A stretch of 64,000 nt of DNA from Bacterioplanes sanyensis (GCF_014652515.1 NZ_BMYY01000009.1:1-64000); one strand, 5' to 3'; counted from the first letter of the stretch, positions 1 through 10,246 are shown. Notes: generated by a model not told the origin, from the letters alone. Program-made: numbers and translations.

Positions 1-46
1 TGGTAGTGTGGGGCTTCCCCATGTGAGAGTAGGTCATCGTCAAGCT
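1..46 (+). rRNA. rrf: 5S ribosomal RNA, 3' end only
   Basis: The window opens inside a 5S rRNA gene. The visible 46 bases hold the conserved GTAGTGTGGGG/CCCCATGTGAGAGTAG hairpin region and the 3' strand ending in CGTCAAGCT, which pairs with the 5' end of Pseudomonas-like 5S RNAs. The exact 3' end is judged from that pairing. A rho-independent terminator follows after about 8 bases, so this is the distal end of an rRNA operon whose 16S and 23S genes lie upstream of the window. Confidence 0.9.
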
Positions 47-54
47 CTTATCCT

Positions 55-88
55 AAAGCCCCGGTAGCTAACGCTGTCGGGGCTTTTT
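55..88 (+). terminator. rRNA operon terminator
   Basis: Perfect 9-bp stem AAAGCCCCG (55-63) / CGGGGCTTT (78-86) with a 14-base loop, running into a T tract at 84-88. It directly follows the 5S gene and probably ends the rRNA operon. Confidence 0.9.
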
Positions 89-268
89 CTTATCTGTGGT
101 TTACACGCCTTAATGAAAAGCCCCTCCATCTTCCTGACGACCCTGGCTATGCCGATCTAGGTCGTGCGCGCACCCAGTTTATTAGTCTCTAACGTTGACC
201 AGTTGTAATACGTCCCTGCCTCCACGCTGCCATTGACTACACTTAGCCGACTAGGCAGGAGTGAAAGT

Positions 269-1522
269 ATGGCGCGTTATCTGGTAGTTGAAGACAGTAA
301 TGTGGTGGTGAAAATTCTGAAACATTTGGCCAAAGACACGTTGGGTAAAGACGTGGTCTTTGCCAACAATATGGCTACCGCAAAGCGGCTGTATGAGCAG
401 CATAAGAGAACCTTGGAAGTCGGCTTAATTGACCTGTCTCTGCCGGATGCTCCAGACGGTGAGCTGGTGGACTACTTGCTTGATGAGCGGCTTCCTGTGG
501 TGGTTTTGACTGGCTCCAGTGACAGCGGTAAGCGCGACATGCTACTGGCTAAGGGCATCGCCGATTATGTAATTAAAGAGTCGCGTTACTCCTATTTATA
601 CGCATTAAACATGATGCGACGATTGAGTCGTAACCGCCAAGTCGAGGTGTTGGTGGTGGAGGATTCCACCATGGCTCGCAAGCACATCCAGCACTTATTG
701 GAGCTGCATTGTTATCAGGTGCATGCCGCAGAAGATGGAGTAAAAGCCATGAGCTGTTTGCGCCAGCACCCGGAGATTCAACTCATCATTACCGACTACA
801 ACATGCCGAACATGGACGGTTTTGAGTTGGTACAGGCAGTACGGCATGAGTTTGAAAAACGACGCATTGGCATCATTGGTTTATCGGGGCAGGGAGATAA
901 CCATTTGTCGGTGCGCTTTATTAAAAATGGCGCCAATGATTTTTTGAACAAACCCTTTGAGCAGGAAGAATTCTTCTGTCGGGTGACCAACAACATTGAG
1001 GCCATTCGCCATTTAAGAGAGCTGGAAGAGCAGGCCAGCCGTGATTTCCTGACCAACCTCTACAACCGTCGTTTTTTCCAAGACAGTGCCAACGAGGCGC
1101 TAAAGCAAGCGCAAAAGCTCGGCAAGCCGATCAGTGCGGCCATTATTGATGTCGATTTCTTTAAGCACATTAATGACGAGTACGGCCACCAAGGCGGTGA
1201 TCAGGCTTTGTGTCACATTGCCAACTTATTGGCTGAGCTGACGCAGCCATTTTTATTGGCCCGTACCGGCGGAGAAGAGTTTACTTTGCTGATGTCTGGT
1301 TTGAATGCCGATAAAGCCTATGAATTTTGTGAAGCGCTGCGTGCGCGCATCGCTGATAGCATTGTCGATGTCACGGAAGAGGCTTATGTACGTCTTACCG
1401 TCAGTATTGGGGTCGCGACCTGTCAGGGCGACAGTCTCGATAAACTGCTTAATCGTGCCGATGAGCACTTGTATCAAGCCAAAGATGGCGGACGCAATCT
1501 GGTCGCCGATGGTCGCAGCTGA
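269..1522 (+). CDS. Response regulator with two receiver domains and a GGDEF diguanylate cyclase domain
   Basis: A 417-residue cytoplasmic signalling protein predicted to make c-di-GMP from two GTP. Receiver domain 1 (about 1-120) has the acidic pair E8-D9, phospho-acceptor D55, T81 and K103. Receiver domain 2 (about 125-245) has phospho-acceptor D176 and lysine in the NKPF motif. A GGDEF domain follows (about 258-417) with DFLTNLYNRRFF at its start and an intact GGEEF active site at 334-338. I see no RxxD inhibitory site just before GGEEF, so product inhibition may be absent. Start: the ATG at 269 follows CAGGAGTG; the in-frame start at 233 would add 12 unsupported residues. The REC-REC-GGDEF layout recalls PleD, but REC1 also looks phosphorylatable. 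No cognate kinase is adjacent. Confidence 0.92.
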   Translation: MARYLVVEDSNVVVKILKHLAKDTLGKDVVFANNMATAKRLYEQHKRTLEVGLIDLSLPDAPDGELVDYLLDERLPVVVLTGSSDSGKRDMLLAKGIADYVIKESRYSYLYALNMMRRLSRNRQVEVLVVEDSTMARKHIQHLLELHCYQVHAAEDGVKAMSCLRQHPEIQLIITDYNMPNMDGFELVQAVRHEFEKRRIGIIGLSGQGDNHLSVRFIKNGANDFLNKPFEQEEFFCRVTNNIEAIRHLRELEEQASRDFLTNLYNRRFFQDSANEALKQAQKLGKPISAAIIDVDFFKHINDEYGHQGGDQALCHIANLLAELTQPFLLARTGGEEFTLLMSGLNADKAYEFCEALRARIADSIVDVTEEAYVRLTVSIGVATCQGDSLDKLLNRADEHLYQAKDGGRNLVADGRS

Positions 1523-1553
1523 TTGTCACCTCAGTGCCGCTCCTCTAAAGTAG

Positions 1554-1922
<369 letters not shown>

Positions 1923-1925
1923 ATC

Positions 1926-3353
1926 ATGCATTTCAATCATATTCGCGCGCGGCTGCATGATGGCCGCCAACTGTGTGTCGAACAATGGCAATGTTCGCCG
2001 GATCAATGCTGGGCCATCAGTGGTACCAATGGCAGTGGTAAGACGGTGTTATCACGCTTGTTTGCCGAGGATGTGGTGTTAAGCCATGGCACAGTTGCAA
2101 ACTTACCTAAGCGCGTCGCCTACGTATCACTTGAAGCCCAAGCTGAGCTGCTGGCCCATGAACGCCAGATTGATCAAAGTGACTTGCTCAACCGGTTTGA
2201 TAAAGGCACGACCGTGGCGCAACTGCTGCAGCCGCTAGAAGGCTCAGAGGGCTGGCTGGAAAAACTGGGTGTGCAGCATCTGCTAGACAGCGGTTTCAAA
2301 TCTCTGAGCACGGGTGAGAGTCGCAAGGTCATGCTACTGCGGGCATTGCAACAGCAACCAGATTTGCTGGTGTTGGACGAGCCGCTGGAAGGGTTGGATG
2401 CCGCTAGCCGGGAAGCCGTCTTAGAGTTGCTGCAGCAGGCGGTCGCAAACGGCCAATGCATTGTGTGGGTGGCCAACCGGTTAGACGAGCTACCACAGTG
2501 GGTCACACACATTGCGTTTATGCACAACGCTCGGTTGTTGGTGGCAGATGAGCGTGAGGCCGTATTGGCTCAGCCAGAGGTTCATGGTCTGCTGCATTTT
2601 GATCGAAAGTTACCTGAGCTGCCAGCACCGCCCGCAGGTCGCAAAGTGCTAACAGCACAGCAGCCGCTGGTACAGATGCGTGATGTGTCTGTGGTTTATG
2701 ACGAGCGTGTGTTGTTTGATGGCCTCAACTGGACGGTGATGCCTGGCCAACATTGGGCCATCCAAGGCCCCAATGGTTGCGGCAAAAGCAGTTTGCTGCA
2801 GTTGATCACGGCTGATAATCCGCAATGTTATCGCAACGATATGACCCTGTTTGGCATCCAGCGCGGCAGCGGCGAAAGCATCTGGGACATCAAACAACAC
2901 ATAGGTTTGGTGTCTTCTGCGCTGCAGTGGCAATACCGAGCAACCACCAATGTGCTGAGTGCATTGCTCTCCGGCTTACACGACTCCATTGGCTTATATC
3001 AGGCAACCGGCGATGACGATAAGCGCCTAGGCATGCAGTGGCTAGAGATCCTTGGTTTGGCTAATAAAGCCAATCAAAGCTTGCAGCACTTATCTTATGG
3101 CGAGCAGCGGCTGGTGTTGATTGGACGTGCGCTGATCAAGCAACCGCCATTGCTGATTCTGGATGAACCTTGCCAGGGCTTGGACGACGTCAGCCGCGAA
3201 ATGGTATTGGCTTTTATCCAGCGCTTAGCGCAGCAAGACGCCATGACCTTGTTGTACGTCACCCATCACCAAGGTGAAATACCGGCGGCGATTGGCGCAC
3301 GCTTACAGTTTGTTGCCTGCGATGGTTACAGCGATATACAGCTGAGTGAATAA
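1926..3353 (+). CDS. modF: ModF-type tandem ABC ATPase (molybdate-associated)
   Basis: A 475-residue protein with two complete ABC ATPase domains and no membrane segment. Domain 1 has Walker A GTNGSGKT, signature LSTGES and Walker B LLVLDEPLEGLD. Domain 2 has Walker A GPNGCGKS, signature LSYGEQR and Walker B LLILDEPCQGLD. Length and layout match E. coli ModF (about 490 residues), once called photorepair protein PhrA, whose role in molybdate metabolism is poorly defined. No modABC or modE gene lies nearby, so a link to molybdate rests only on family resemblance. It follows hinT by 3 bases. Confidence 0.85.
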   Translation: MHFNHIRARLHDGRQLCVEQWQCSPDQCWAISGTNGSGKTVLSRLFAEDVVLSHGTVANLPKRVAYVSLEAQAELLAHERQIDQSDLLNRFDKGTTVAQLLQPLEGSEGWLEKLGVQHLLDSGFKSLSTGESRKVMLLRALQQQPDLLVLDEPLEGLDAASREAVLELLQQAVANGQCIVWVANRLDELPQWVTHIAFMHNARLLVADEREAVLAQPEVHGLLHFDRKLPELPAPPAGRKVLTAQQPLVQMRDVSVVYDERVLFDGLNWTVMPGQHWAIQGPNGCGKSSLLQLITADNPQCYRNDMTLFGIQRGSGESIWDIKQHIGLVSSALQWQYRATTNVLSALLSGLHDSIGLYQATGDDDKRLGMQWLEILGLANKANQSLQHLSYGEQRLVLIGRALIKQPPLLILDEPCQGLDDVSREMVLAFIQRLAQQDAMTLLYVTHHQGEIPAAIGARLQFVACDGYSDIQLSE

Positions 3354-3430
3354 TCCTCGCGGCTATTTTGAGCGTACGCAGCTAAACTAACGGCAAGGCA
3401 TGTTCCCGTCTTTTTGTCACAGGTAACCGT

Positions 3431-4723
3431 GTGAATCGTTCCCGACACCGTGGCCGCAGCGGTCAGCAGTACGTCATCAACAAACGCCACAGCCGCAGGC
3501 GGCTTGCGGTGCATGAGCTGTGTGTTGGCATGTATGTGTCTGAACTCGACATTCCTTGGGAAGAATCGCCGTTTCTGTTTCAGGGCTTTTTGATTGAGTC
3601 TGAGCAAGACATTCAGGTGGTGCAGGAGTACTGCCGAGAGGTCTATGTCGACGTGGTTGAAGAAGACTGGCAAGCCGTGAGTGGCCATGCGCCGAGTACA
3701 CCCAGCAATACGCGCACCCGTTACGTTGAAAAGCAAAACTTGGCGCAGCAGCTCACTCAGGCCAATCGCACTTATCAGGCGGCCAAGCAGCAGGTACGTC
3801 AATTACTGCTCAGTGCGCAAATGGGGCAAGCGCTGGACACCCGTCAGGCGCACACGGTCGTCAAAGACTGCGTTGATCGGGTGGTGGGCAACCCGAACGC
3901 CGTATTGTGGCTGACGCGGCTGAAAAATCAGGATGAATACACCGCCGAGCATTCGGTAAACGTATGCCTATTGGCGATCTCCCTCGGGCGCCTGCTGGAC
4001 CTTGCCCCTTACGAGCTTGAAAATCTAGGGATGTGCGGCTTGATGCATGACATCGGCAAGATGAAGGTGCCGCCTGAGATTCTGAATAAGCCCGGGCCGT
4101 TATCACCGCAAGAGTTTGAAGAAATGGCGCGCCATACCGTGTATGGCCGGCAGTTGCTGATGGGGCGTTCGGATATTTACCCGGGCGCCGTGGATGTTGC
4201 CTTCAGCCATCACGAACGGCTGGATGGTAAGGGTTATCCACGTGGCATCGACAGTCATAAAATTTCTCGCTTTACCCGCATTGTGACCATCGTTGATGCC
4301 TACGATGCCATGACCAGTGACCGCTGCTACAAAGCGGGCATGTCATCCATCGATGCGCTGCGCATCATCAATCGCAATGTCGATGTGCAGTTTGATGCCG
4401 ATATCGCTCGTACCTTTATCCAAATGATTGGTCTGTATCCACCGGGCTATTTAATGCAGATGAGCAATGGCGAAGTGGGAATTATCTTGTCATCGGATCC
4501 AGGCTATCGACTCAAACCCAAAGTCATCATGATTCTCGACGCGCAGCAACAGCCGCAACCAGAACGCATTTTAAACTTGGCCTATCGACCGTTAGATGAC
4601 TTTGGGCAGCCATACGAACCCGCGGGGGTCTTTCGCAGTGGCTGCTTTGGTATCAACGTTGCAGATTACGTTCATCGCGGACTGCGCATTCAAAATTTTG
4701 CTTATTCGCTGGATGAATCCTGA
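3431..4723 (+). CDS. DUF3391 / HD-GYP domain c-di-GMP phosphodiesterase
   Basis: A 430-residue soluble protein predicted to hydrolyse c-di-GMP to pGpG or GMP. The N-terminal part (about 23-130) is the DUF3391 region common in gammaproteobacterial HD-GYP proteins. The catalytic part (about 140-330) has H174 (EHSVNV), the HDIGK metal motif at 206-210 and the diagnostic HHERLDGKGYP at 260-270, so it looks active. The chosen start is GTG at 3431, following CAGGTAAC. Its last 22 bases overlap the 3' end of the convergent lipoprotein gene. No regulatory domain is fused to it. Confidence 0.92.
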   Translation: MNRSRHRGRSGQQYVINKRHSRRRLAVHELCVGMYVSELDIPWEESPFLFQGFLIESEQDIQVVQEYCREVYVDVVEEDWQAVSGHAPSTPSNTRTRYVEKQNLAQQLTQANRTYQAAKQQVRQLLLSAQMGQALDTRQAHTVVKDCVDRVVGNPNAVLWLTRLKNQDEYTAEHSVNVCLLAISLGRLLDLAPYELENLGMCGLMHDIGKMKVPPEILNKPGPLSPQEFEEMARHTVYGRQLLMGRSDIYPGAVDVAFSHHERLDGKGYPRGIDSHKISRFTRIVTIVDAYDAMTSDRCYKAGMSSIDALRIINRNVDVQFDADIARTFIQMIGLYPPGYLMQMSNGEVGIILSSDPGYRLKPKVIMILDAQQQPQPERILNLAYRPLDDFGQPYEPAGVFRSGCFGINVADYVHRGLRIQNFAYSLDES

Positions 4724-5808
4724 TCATCGCCCGCTACGCTTGCAGCAGCATCGTTAGCTGCTTCGGCCGGCGCGCTTGGTGCCTTGGCTGCTGCCTCGTT
4801 TGGTACTGATGGTGCTGCTTCGGTTGGTGTTGTTAAAAGTGATGATGCTGGCCGGGTGTTGGCGGAGGCAGCTGTGTGCTTCAGCTCATCCAAGCGCTGT
4901 TTAATCGCCAGCATTTGATCGTACAAAGCCATGTGCCGGCGGTCAGCGCCGTCGACGGCAAGGCTCAACTCATGCAATAGCGATTCAAATCGCAGCACGG
5001 CTTGCTCGGCCTCACGGGCGTTCAGTTGCTGCAGTCGCTTGGCCTCGCGGGCCACAAACAGCGCATGCTGTGCCTGACGCAACGCCTGATGACCTTGCTG
5101 CGTTGCGGTGTCGATTTGGCTGTCGGTTTGACGGATGTAGCGCTCCACATCGGCGACGGCAGTGGCCGCGCTGGCATAAGTAGCCGGTGCTAACTCGTCG
5201 GCGTCTTCGGATTTGGCTTGCGCTAGTGTACGTTGTGCCGGCTGCCAGAAGCGCGTCAGCAAGGTTTGCTGTTCCAACTCATCCAGCTGATTAAGCAGCG
5301 CTTGCAAGGTGTCTTCATCCGGCGGATTGCTTTGCTCCAACGCCATAAAGGCAGCTTGCAACGCTTGCTGAAATGCTTGGTAGCTGCGGCGAGCGACTTT
5401 ATCGGCTTGCAGCGCTGTGACTTCATCGCGGCGAGCCAGTATATCGGCCAGCAAACGCTGGCCTTGCTGTTTGGTTTCCAGCCCCAACTGCAGTGATGCC
5501 AATGCTTTTGCTGCCTCATCCACCAGTGCTTGCTGATCATTGGCGAGACTGGCACGCCTCGCGGCAGTGACGGCGGTGGATAGCTGCTCGGCATAGCCGG
5601 GAGAGTAAAACGCCAGTTGCTGCTGCTCGCTTTTCTCTAGCGCCTGTTCGGCACTGTCTAACGCCTGTTCTTGCTCTTGCTGCAAGGCTTCGGTGTTTTC
5701 ACTGAGATAGCGCTGATACTGAACCTCGTGGGCAGGCAGCTGTGGTTGATGGCTGCAGCCATTCAGGTACAGGCTAAAGGCAAGCATACAAACAGCAAAA
5801 TGACGCAT
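4702..5808 (-). CDS. Coiled-coil lipoprotein of unknown function
   Basis: A 368-residue protein with a lipoprotein signal peptide and lipobox LNGC (acylated C18). Almost the whole mature protein is Ala/Gln/Glu/Leu-rich heptad-like helix (about 30-305), then a low-complexity Ala/Pro/Thr/Ser tail ending in acidic and serine residues. The layout suggests a long helical hairpin in the periplasm, perhaps envelope- or peptidoglycan-associated; DUF4398-type lipoproteins look similar, but I do not recognise the family with confidence. The stop lies inside the 3' end of the convergent HD-GYP gene (22-base overlap). It is codirectional with and downstream of ilvD (32-base gap), so it may be read from the ilvD transcript. 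Confidence 0.75.
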   Translation of the reverse strand: MRHFAVCMLAFSLYLNGCSHQPQLPAHEVQYQRYLSENTEALQQEQEQALDSAEQALEKSEQQQLAFYSPGYAEQLSTAVTAARRASLANDQQALVDEAAKALASLQLGLETKQQGQRLLADILARRDEVTALQADKVARRSYQAFQQALQAAFMALEQSNPPDEDTLQALLNQLDELEQQTLLTRFWQPAQRTLAQAKSEDADELAPATYASAATAVADVERYIRQTDSQIDTATQQGHQALRQAQHALFVAREAKRLQQLNAREAEQAVLRFESLLHELSLAVDGADRRHMALYDQMLAIKQRLDELKHTAASANTRPASSLLTTPTEAAPSVPNEAAAKAPSAPAEAANDAAASVAGDDQDSSSE

Positions 5809-5840
5809 AACAGTCGGGCAGGCGAGCCTGCCCTGTCTCC

Positions 5841-7676
5841 TTAATCTAGTAGTGCTTTGTCGCGCACCGCACCTTTATCGGCACTGGTGGCGAATTTAGC
5901 ATAGGCCTTCAGTGCGGTGCTGACCTTGCGCGGCCGCTCCTCTACAGGCTTCCAGCCCTTAGCGTCTTGCTGTGCACGGCGCTCTGCCAACTCGGCTTCG
6001 CTCAGCAACACATCGATGGAGCGGTTGGGGATATCGATCTTGATGGGATCGCCATCACGCAATAAACCAATGGCGCCACCGGCGGCGGCTTCAGGAGAGC
6101 AATGGCCAATCGACAAGCCCGAGGTGCCGCCAGAGAAGCGGCCATCGGTCAGCAAGGCGCAGGCTTTGCCCAAGCCTTTGGACTTTAGGTACGACGTTGG
6201 GTACAGCATTTCTTGCATGCCCGGGCCGCCTTTGGGGCCCTCGTAGCGAATGATCACCACGTCGCCCGCTTTCACCTCGTCGGCCAAAATGCCAGCGACG
6301 GCACTGTCTTGGGATTCAAAGATCTTGGCCTGGCCCTCAAACACCAGAATCGACTCATCGACCCCCGCGGTTTTGACCACACAACCGTCTTTGGCGATGT
6401 TGCCGTACAGCACCGCTAAGCCACCTTCTTGTGAGTAGGCGTGCTCGATGGCGCGGATGCAACCGGCTTCGCGGTCACCGTCTAGCGTTGGCCAGCGCGT
6501 GGCTTGGCTGAACGCCGTTTGTGTGGGAATACCGGCCGGCCCTGCTTTGAAGAACTCCACCACCTCAGGCGTTGGGTTGCGCATGATGTCCCATTTATCT
6601 AACGCGTCTTTCATGCTGGCTTCGTGCACAGTGGGCAAATCATTGTGCAGCAGCCCAGCGCGGTCGATCTCACCCAAAATACCCATCACGCCGCCGGCGC
6701 GATGCACGTCTTCGATGTGGTATTTCTGTGTGTTGGGAGCCACTTTGCACAGCTGCGGCACAATGCGCGACAAGCGGTCGATGTCTTTCATATCGAAATC
6801 GACTTCCGCCTCTTGGGCTGCGGCGAGCAAATGCAAAATGGTGTTGGTTGAGCCGCCCATAACGATGTCTAGGGTCATGGCGTTTTCAAACGCTTTAAAG
6901 CTGGCGATGGAGCGCGGCAATACCGATTCATCGTCTTGCTCGTAATAGCGCTTGGCGTTGCGCACAATCAGCCGTGCGGCTTCTAAAAATAATTGCTCGC
7001 GATCGGCGTGGGTGGCCAAGGTGGTGCCATTGCCCGGCAGTGACAGGCCAATGGCCTCGGTCAAACAGTTCATCGAGTTGGCGGTAAACATACCCGAGCA
7101 AGAGCCACAGGTAGGGCAGGCGCTGCGCTCGTATTCGGCCACCATGTCATCGGAGGCGCTGTCGTCGGCCGCTATGACCATGGCGTCGACCAAGTCGAGT
7201 TTATGCTCGGCCAGTTTGGTTTTGCCGGCTTCCATTGGCCCGCCGGAAACAAAGATCACCGGAATATTCAGGCGCAAAGCAGCCATCAGCATTCCTGGGG
7301 TGATTTTGTCGCAGTTGGAAATGCACACCAACGCGTCGGCGCAGTGAGCATTGACCATATACTCAACGGAATCGGCGATGATCTCGCGCGAAGGCAAACT
7401 GTACAGCATGCCATCGTGGCCCATGGCGATGCCGTCATCGACGGCGATGGTATTGAACTCTTTGGCGACACCGCCGGCTTTTTCAATTTCACGCGCCACC
7501 AACTGGCCCATATCCTTCAGATGCACATGCCCAGGCACAAACTGAGTAAAGGAATTGGCGATGGCGATGATGGGTTTGTGGAAGTCGTCGTCTTTCATTC
7601 CGGTGGCGCGCCACAAAGCACGGGCACCGGCCATATTGCGTCCAGCGGTGGATGTCCGCGAGCGATACTCTGGCAT
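5841..7676 (-). CDS. ilvD: Dihydroxy-acid dehydratase
   Basis: A 611-residue enzyme converting 2,3-dihydroxy-isovalerate and 2,3-dihydroxy-3-methylvalerate to the 2-oxo acids of valine and isoleucine synthesis. Cysteine ligands of the Fe-S cluster are visible in [11 protein letters not shown] (C122) and [12 protein letters not shown]. The C-terminal [14 protein letters not shown] active-site segment is present. Colinearity with E. coli IlvD (616 residues) runs end to end. The start at 7676 (MPEYRS, matching E. coli MPKYRS) follows GAGAAG; starting at 7748 would add 24 residues not found in homologues. It stands alone, with no other ilv gene in view. Confidence 0.97.
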   Translation of the reverse strand: MPEYRSRTSTAGRNMAGARALWRATGMKDDDFHKPIIAIANSFTQFVPGHVHLKDMGQLVAREIEKAGGVAKEFNTIAVDDGIAMGHDGMLYSLPSREIIADSVEYMVNAHCADALVCISNCDKITPGMLMAALRLNIPVIFVSGGPMEAGKTKLAEHKLDLVDAMVIAADDSASDDMVAEYERSACPTCGSCSGMFTANSMNCLTEAIGLSLPGNGTTLATHADREQLFLEAARLIVRNAKRYYEQDDESVLPRSIASFKAFENAMTLDIVMGGSTNTILHLLAAAQEAEVDFDMKDIDRLSRIVPQLCKVAPNTQKYHIEDVHRAGGVMGILGEIDRAGLLHNDLPTVHEASMKDALDKWDIMRNPTPEVVEFFKAGPAGIPTQTAFSQATRWPTLDGDREAGCIRAIEHAYSQEGGLAVLYGNIAKDGCVVKTAGVDESILVFEGQAKIFESQDSAVAGILADEVKAGDVVIIRYEGPKGGPGMQEMLYPTSYLKSKGLGKACALLTDGRFSGGTSGLSIGHCSPEAAAGGAIGLLRDGDPIKIDIPNRSIDVLLSEAELAERRAQQDAKGWKPVEERPRKVSTALKAYAKFATSADKGAVRDKALLD

Positions 7677-7884
7677 GGTGTACTTCTCATTATTGGGTAA
7701 GGGGAGGGCTAGTGTACCAGAGGCGCTGGTGGTGGGCAGTGTTGGCATAACGCCCAGTGCTAAGCGGTCGAGCTATTGGCGATGATGGACTAACTCGCAT
7801 AACAACGGCTGGCGGATTTACAGTGAACCGCATGATCCGTAAGCTGCCACTTCTTTGGCTTTCCTAACCTATCAAGGAAGAATT

Positions 7885-8760
7885 ATGAAGTGGCTATGGT
7901 CGTTGTGTGCATTGGGGTGTCTGGTGGCGTGCTCGCCGTCTGAAGACGCAGAATCAGTTCAAAACGTTGCTGCTAAAGATGAGCAGCCTGCTCCTACCTC
8001 TAAATTTGTGCCCCAGTCCAAGCAAGAGGAATGGAAGGCACAAACTGCAGAATATTTATTTCGAACGCTTAAAAGTTATAACTTCGAATACGCGGCACAA
8101 AATTATGTGACGGTACCCGATGAAGTGTTGCGCATTAAAGATAACGCCAAGTTTACGGGTGACTATCGGGTCAAGGCCGTAAATGATCAAGGTGTGGTGA
8201 TGGGGATGAAAGGCTTTTGCTACCCCGAACTCGATGTGCAAATTTATATGGTGCAAAAAGGCCAGCGCTATTACGTTGAATTTGAGCGCACCATGAGTGA
8301 AATGATGTCGAAAAATATGAGGGCTGAACCGCTACGCCAATATTGTTATGAATTTAAAAATCAGCCGTTGCAGGGCACCATCATGAGCGATCAATGGACG
8401 GCGGATCGAGTGGAAGCGGAATTACTCACCCAAGGTGAACGCTCAAAGCTAACGGTTGATGTATTAGATAAAAATTGTGAGCAATATCCGGATTGTCGGT
8501 TTTTTCCTGAACAGCAGCAAAAGCTCACGTATGTTCTAAGTTTGGGGGCGCTGGACTTTAGTGGCGCTGGTGGCAACTTGGGTGGTAAACACTACATTGC
8601 GATAAATGGCCCTGGTTTTTCGACCATTAATCGCCATGACGGCAGCTATCGAATTACGCGATTAGAAAACGGCATGATGCGTTTAGAGCTGTCCGTGCCC
8701 GAATATGAATCCACCGGCTTTAACGGCTATATCGATTTTAAATTCCCCACCCGACAATAA
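7885..8760 (+). CDS. Lipoprotein of unknown function
   Basis: A 291-residue protein with a short lipoprotein signal peptide ending in lipobox LVAC (acylated C16). The mature part has a polar linker rich in Glu, Pro and Ser, then a mixed alpha/beta domain with two cysteines close together (DKNCEQYPDC) that could form a disulphide. I do not recognise the family. The ATG at 7885 follows AAGGAAG; the frame open from 7855 has no ribosome-binding site. It appears monocistronic, with a probable hairpin terminator just downstream. Local base composition is more A+T-rich than in neighbours, which could point to more recent acquisition (inference). Confidence 0.75.
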   Translation: MKWLWSLCALGCLVACSPSEDAESVQNVAAKDEQPAPTSKFVPQSKQEEWKAQTAEYLFRTLKSYNFEYAAQNYVTVPDEVLRIKDNAKFTGDYRVKAVNDQGVVMGMKGFCYPELDVQIYMVQKGQRYYVEFERTMSEMMSKNMRAEPLRQYCYEFKNQPLQGTIMSDQWTADRVEAELLTQGERSKLTVDVLDKNCEQYPDCRFFPEQQQKLTYVLSLGALDFSGAGGNLGGKHYIAINGPGFSTINRHDGSYRITRLENGMMRLELSVPEYESTGFNGYIDFKFPTRQ

Positions 8761-8770
8761 CTTAAGGAAG

Positions 8771-8807
8771 AGTTACCAGCTGCTGCTACAGGGTTGGTAA
8801 CTATTTT
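8771..8807 (+). terminator. Probable terminator after the lipoprotein gene
   Basis: An 8-bp perfect stem AGTTACCA (8771-8778) / TGGTAACT (8795-8802) followed by ATTTT. The T tract is short, so efficiency is uncertain. Confidence 0.55.
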
Positions 8808-8863
8808 GCTGCCACCACTGATATTATCGTAAGCACTTTCGCAGCGATCACTGAGTAGCACTT

Positions 8864-10246
8864 ATGACCCCCACCTCGCAGGATTTATGGTTTTTACCTT
8901 TGGGCGGTACCGGCGAGATTGGTATGAACATGAACCTCTATGGCCACGACGGCCAGTGGTTGATGGTCGACTGTGGGGTGACGTTTCCTAAGCCCGGTCG
9001 CTTCAGTGCCGATGGCACACGCCATCACAGCGGCGAGCCGGAAACACAAATGGCCGACCCAGCGTTTATTAGCGAGCGCCGCCAACAGCTGGCGGGAATG
9101 ATCATTACCCATGCCCATGAAGATCATATCGGCGCGGTGCCCTATTTGTGGGAGCGATTGCGCTGCCCGATATACACCACGCGATTTACCGCCGAGGTGC
9201 TAAAACGCAAGCTGGCGGAGCGCGGCCTGTTGCATCAGGTCAAGCTGCATGTCGTGGAAGTAGAGCAGCAGTGTGCGATCGGCCCATTTATGGTGCAGTG
9301 GTTGGCGCTGACGCACTCCATTCCCGATGCCAATGCATTGATGATACGCACGCCGCTGGGCAATGTTTTCCACACCGGTGATTGGAAGCTCGACCCAGAC
9401 CCAGTGGCTGGCCATGGCTATCAGCCGGACACCTTTACCCGCCTGGGAGACGAGGGCGTGCTGGCGATGGTTTGTGACTCCACCAATGCCACGGTGGCCG
9501 GTCATTCCGTTTCAGAAGGGCAGCTGTACGAGGGGCTGGAGACCTTGGTCGCGACGGCTGTCGGGCGCGTGGTGGTGACCTGCTTCGGCAGCAACATCGC
9601 ACGTTTAGTGACGCTGGCGCACATCGCCGCGGCACACGGACGCTATTTGGGGCTGCTCGGACGCTCGCTGCACAACATGCATCAATGTGCGCGACGCGCA
9701 GGCATTTGGCCGCTATCAGCTAAGGTGGTAGACGAAACGCATCTGGGTTACTTACCGCCGCATGAAGTGCTGGCGGTGGCAACGGGCAGCCAGGGTGAGC
9801 CGCGCACGGCGCTAAGACGTTTGGCGGCGGGTAGCCACCCTGCGTTGGAGCTGCAACCCGGCGATCGCATTATCTTTAGCGCGCGCGCTATTCCGGGCAA
9901 TGAACCCGCCATTGAGGGCCTGATCGAGCAACTGCGGGCGCAGCAGCTGGAGGTCATCACTGCTGAGCAAGCGGCGCTGCCCATTCATGCCTCGGGCCAT
10001 CCGGCGCAAGATGAGCTGCGGCAGTTGTATCAATGGGTGCGACCGCAAATCGCTATTCCCGTGCATGGTGAAGCCGAGCACATGCGTGTGCACGCACAAC
10101 TGGCACAGCAGACTGGGGTCGACAAAGCACTTACCGGCCGCAACGGTGATCTTTTTATGCTGACGCCGGTGGCGGGGGTGCGACGCCAAGCGGTCGGTGT
10201 TGGGCGCCTGGGTTGGGACAAGGGCGCTTTAGTGCCGGTTGAATAA
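8864..10246 (+). CDS. RNase J-like metallo-beta-lactamase / beta-CASP hydrolase
   Basis: A 460-residue protein of the RNase J superfamily. The N-terminus PLGGTGEIGMNMN is the typical RNase J opening. The metal motif HAHEDHIG lies at 83-90, further metal ligands in HTGDW, and the C-terminal VHGEAEHMRVHAQL matches the last conserved beta-CASP motif. It lacks the extra C-terminal domain of Bacillus RNase J1 (about 555 residues). Such short versions occur in many proteobacteria and their RNA substrates are largely unknown, so RNase activity is inferred from family. No operon partner is visible; a 385-base gap separates it from argS. Confidence 0.85.
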   Translation: MTPTSQDLWFLPLGGTGEIGMNMNLYGHDGQWLMVDCGVTFPKPGRFSADGTRHHSGEPETQMADPAFISERRQQLAGMIITHAHEDHIGAVPYLWERLRCPIYTTRFTAEVLKRKLAERGLLHQVKLHVVEVEQQCAIGPFMVQWLALTHSIPDANALMIRTPLGNVFHTGDWKLDPDPVAGHGYQPDTFTRLGDEGVLAMVCDSTNATVAGHSVSEGQLYEGLETLVATAVGRVVVTCFGSNIARLVTLAHIAAAHGRYLGLLGRSLHNMHQCARRAGIWPLSAKVVDETHLGYLPPHEVLAVATGSQGEPRTALRRLAAGSHPALELQPGDRIIFSARAIPGNEPAIEGLIEQLRAQQLEVITAEQAALPIHASGHPAQDELRQLYQWVRPQIAIPVHGEAEHMRVHAQLAQQTGVDKALTGRNGDLFMLTPVAGVRRQAVGVGRLGWDKGALVPVE

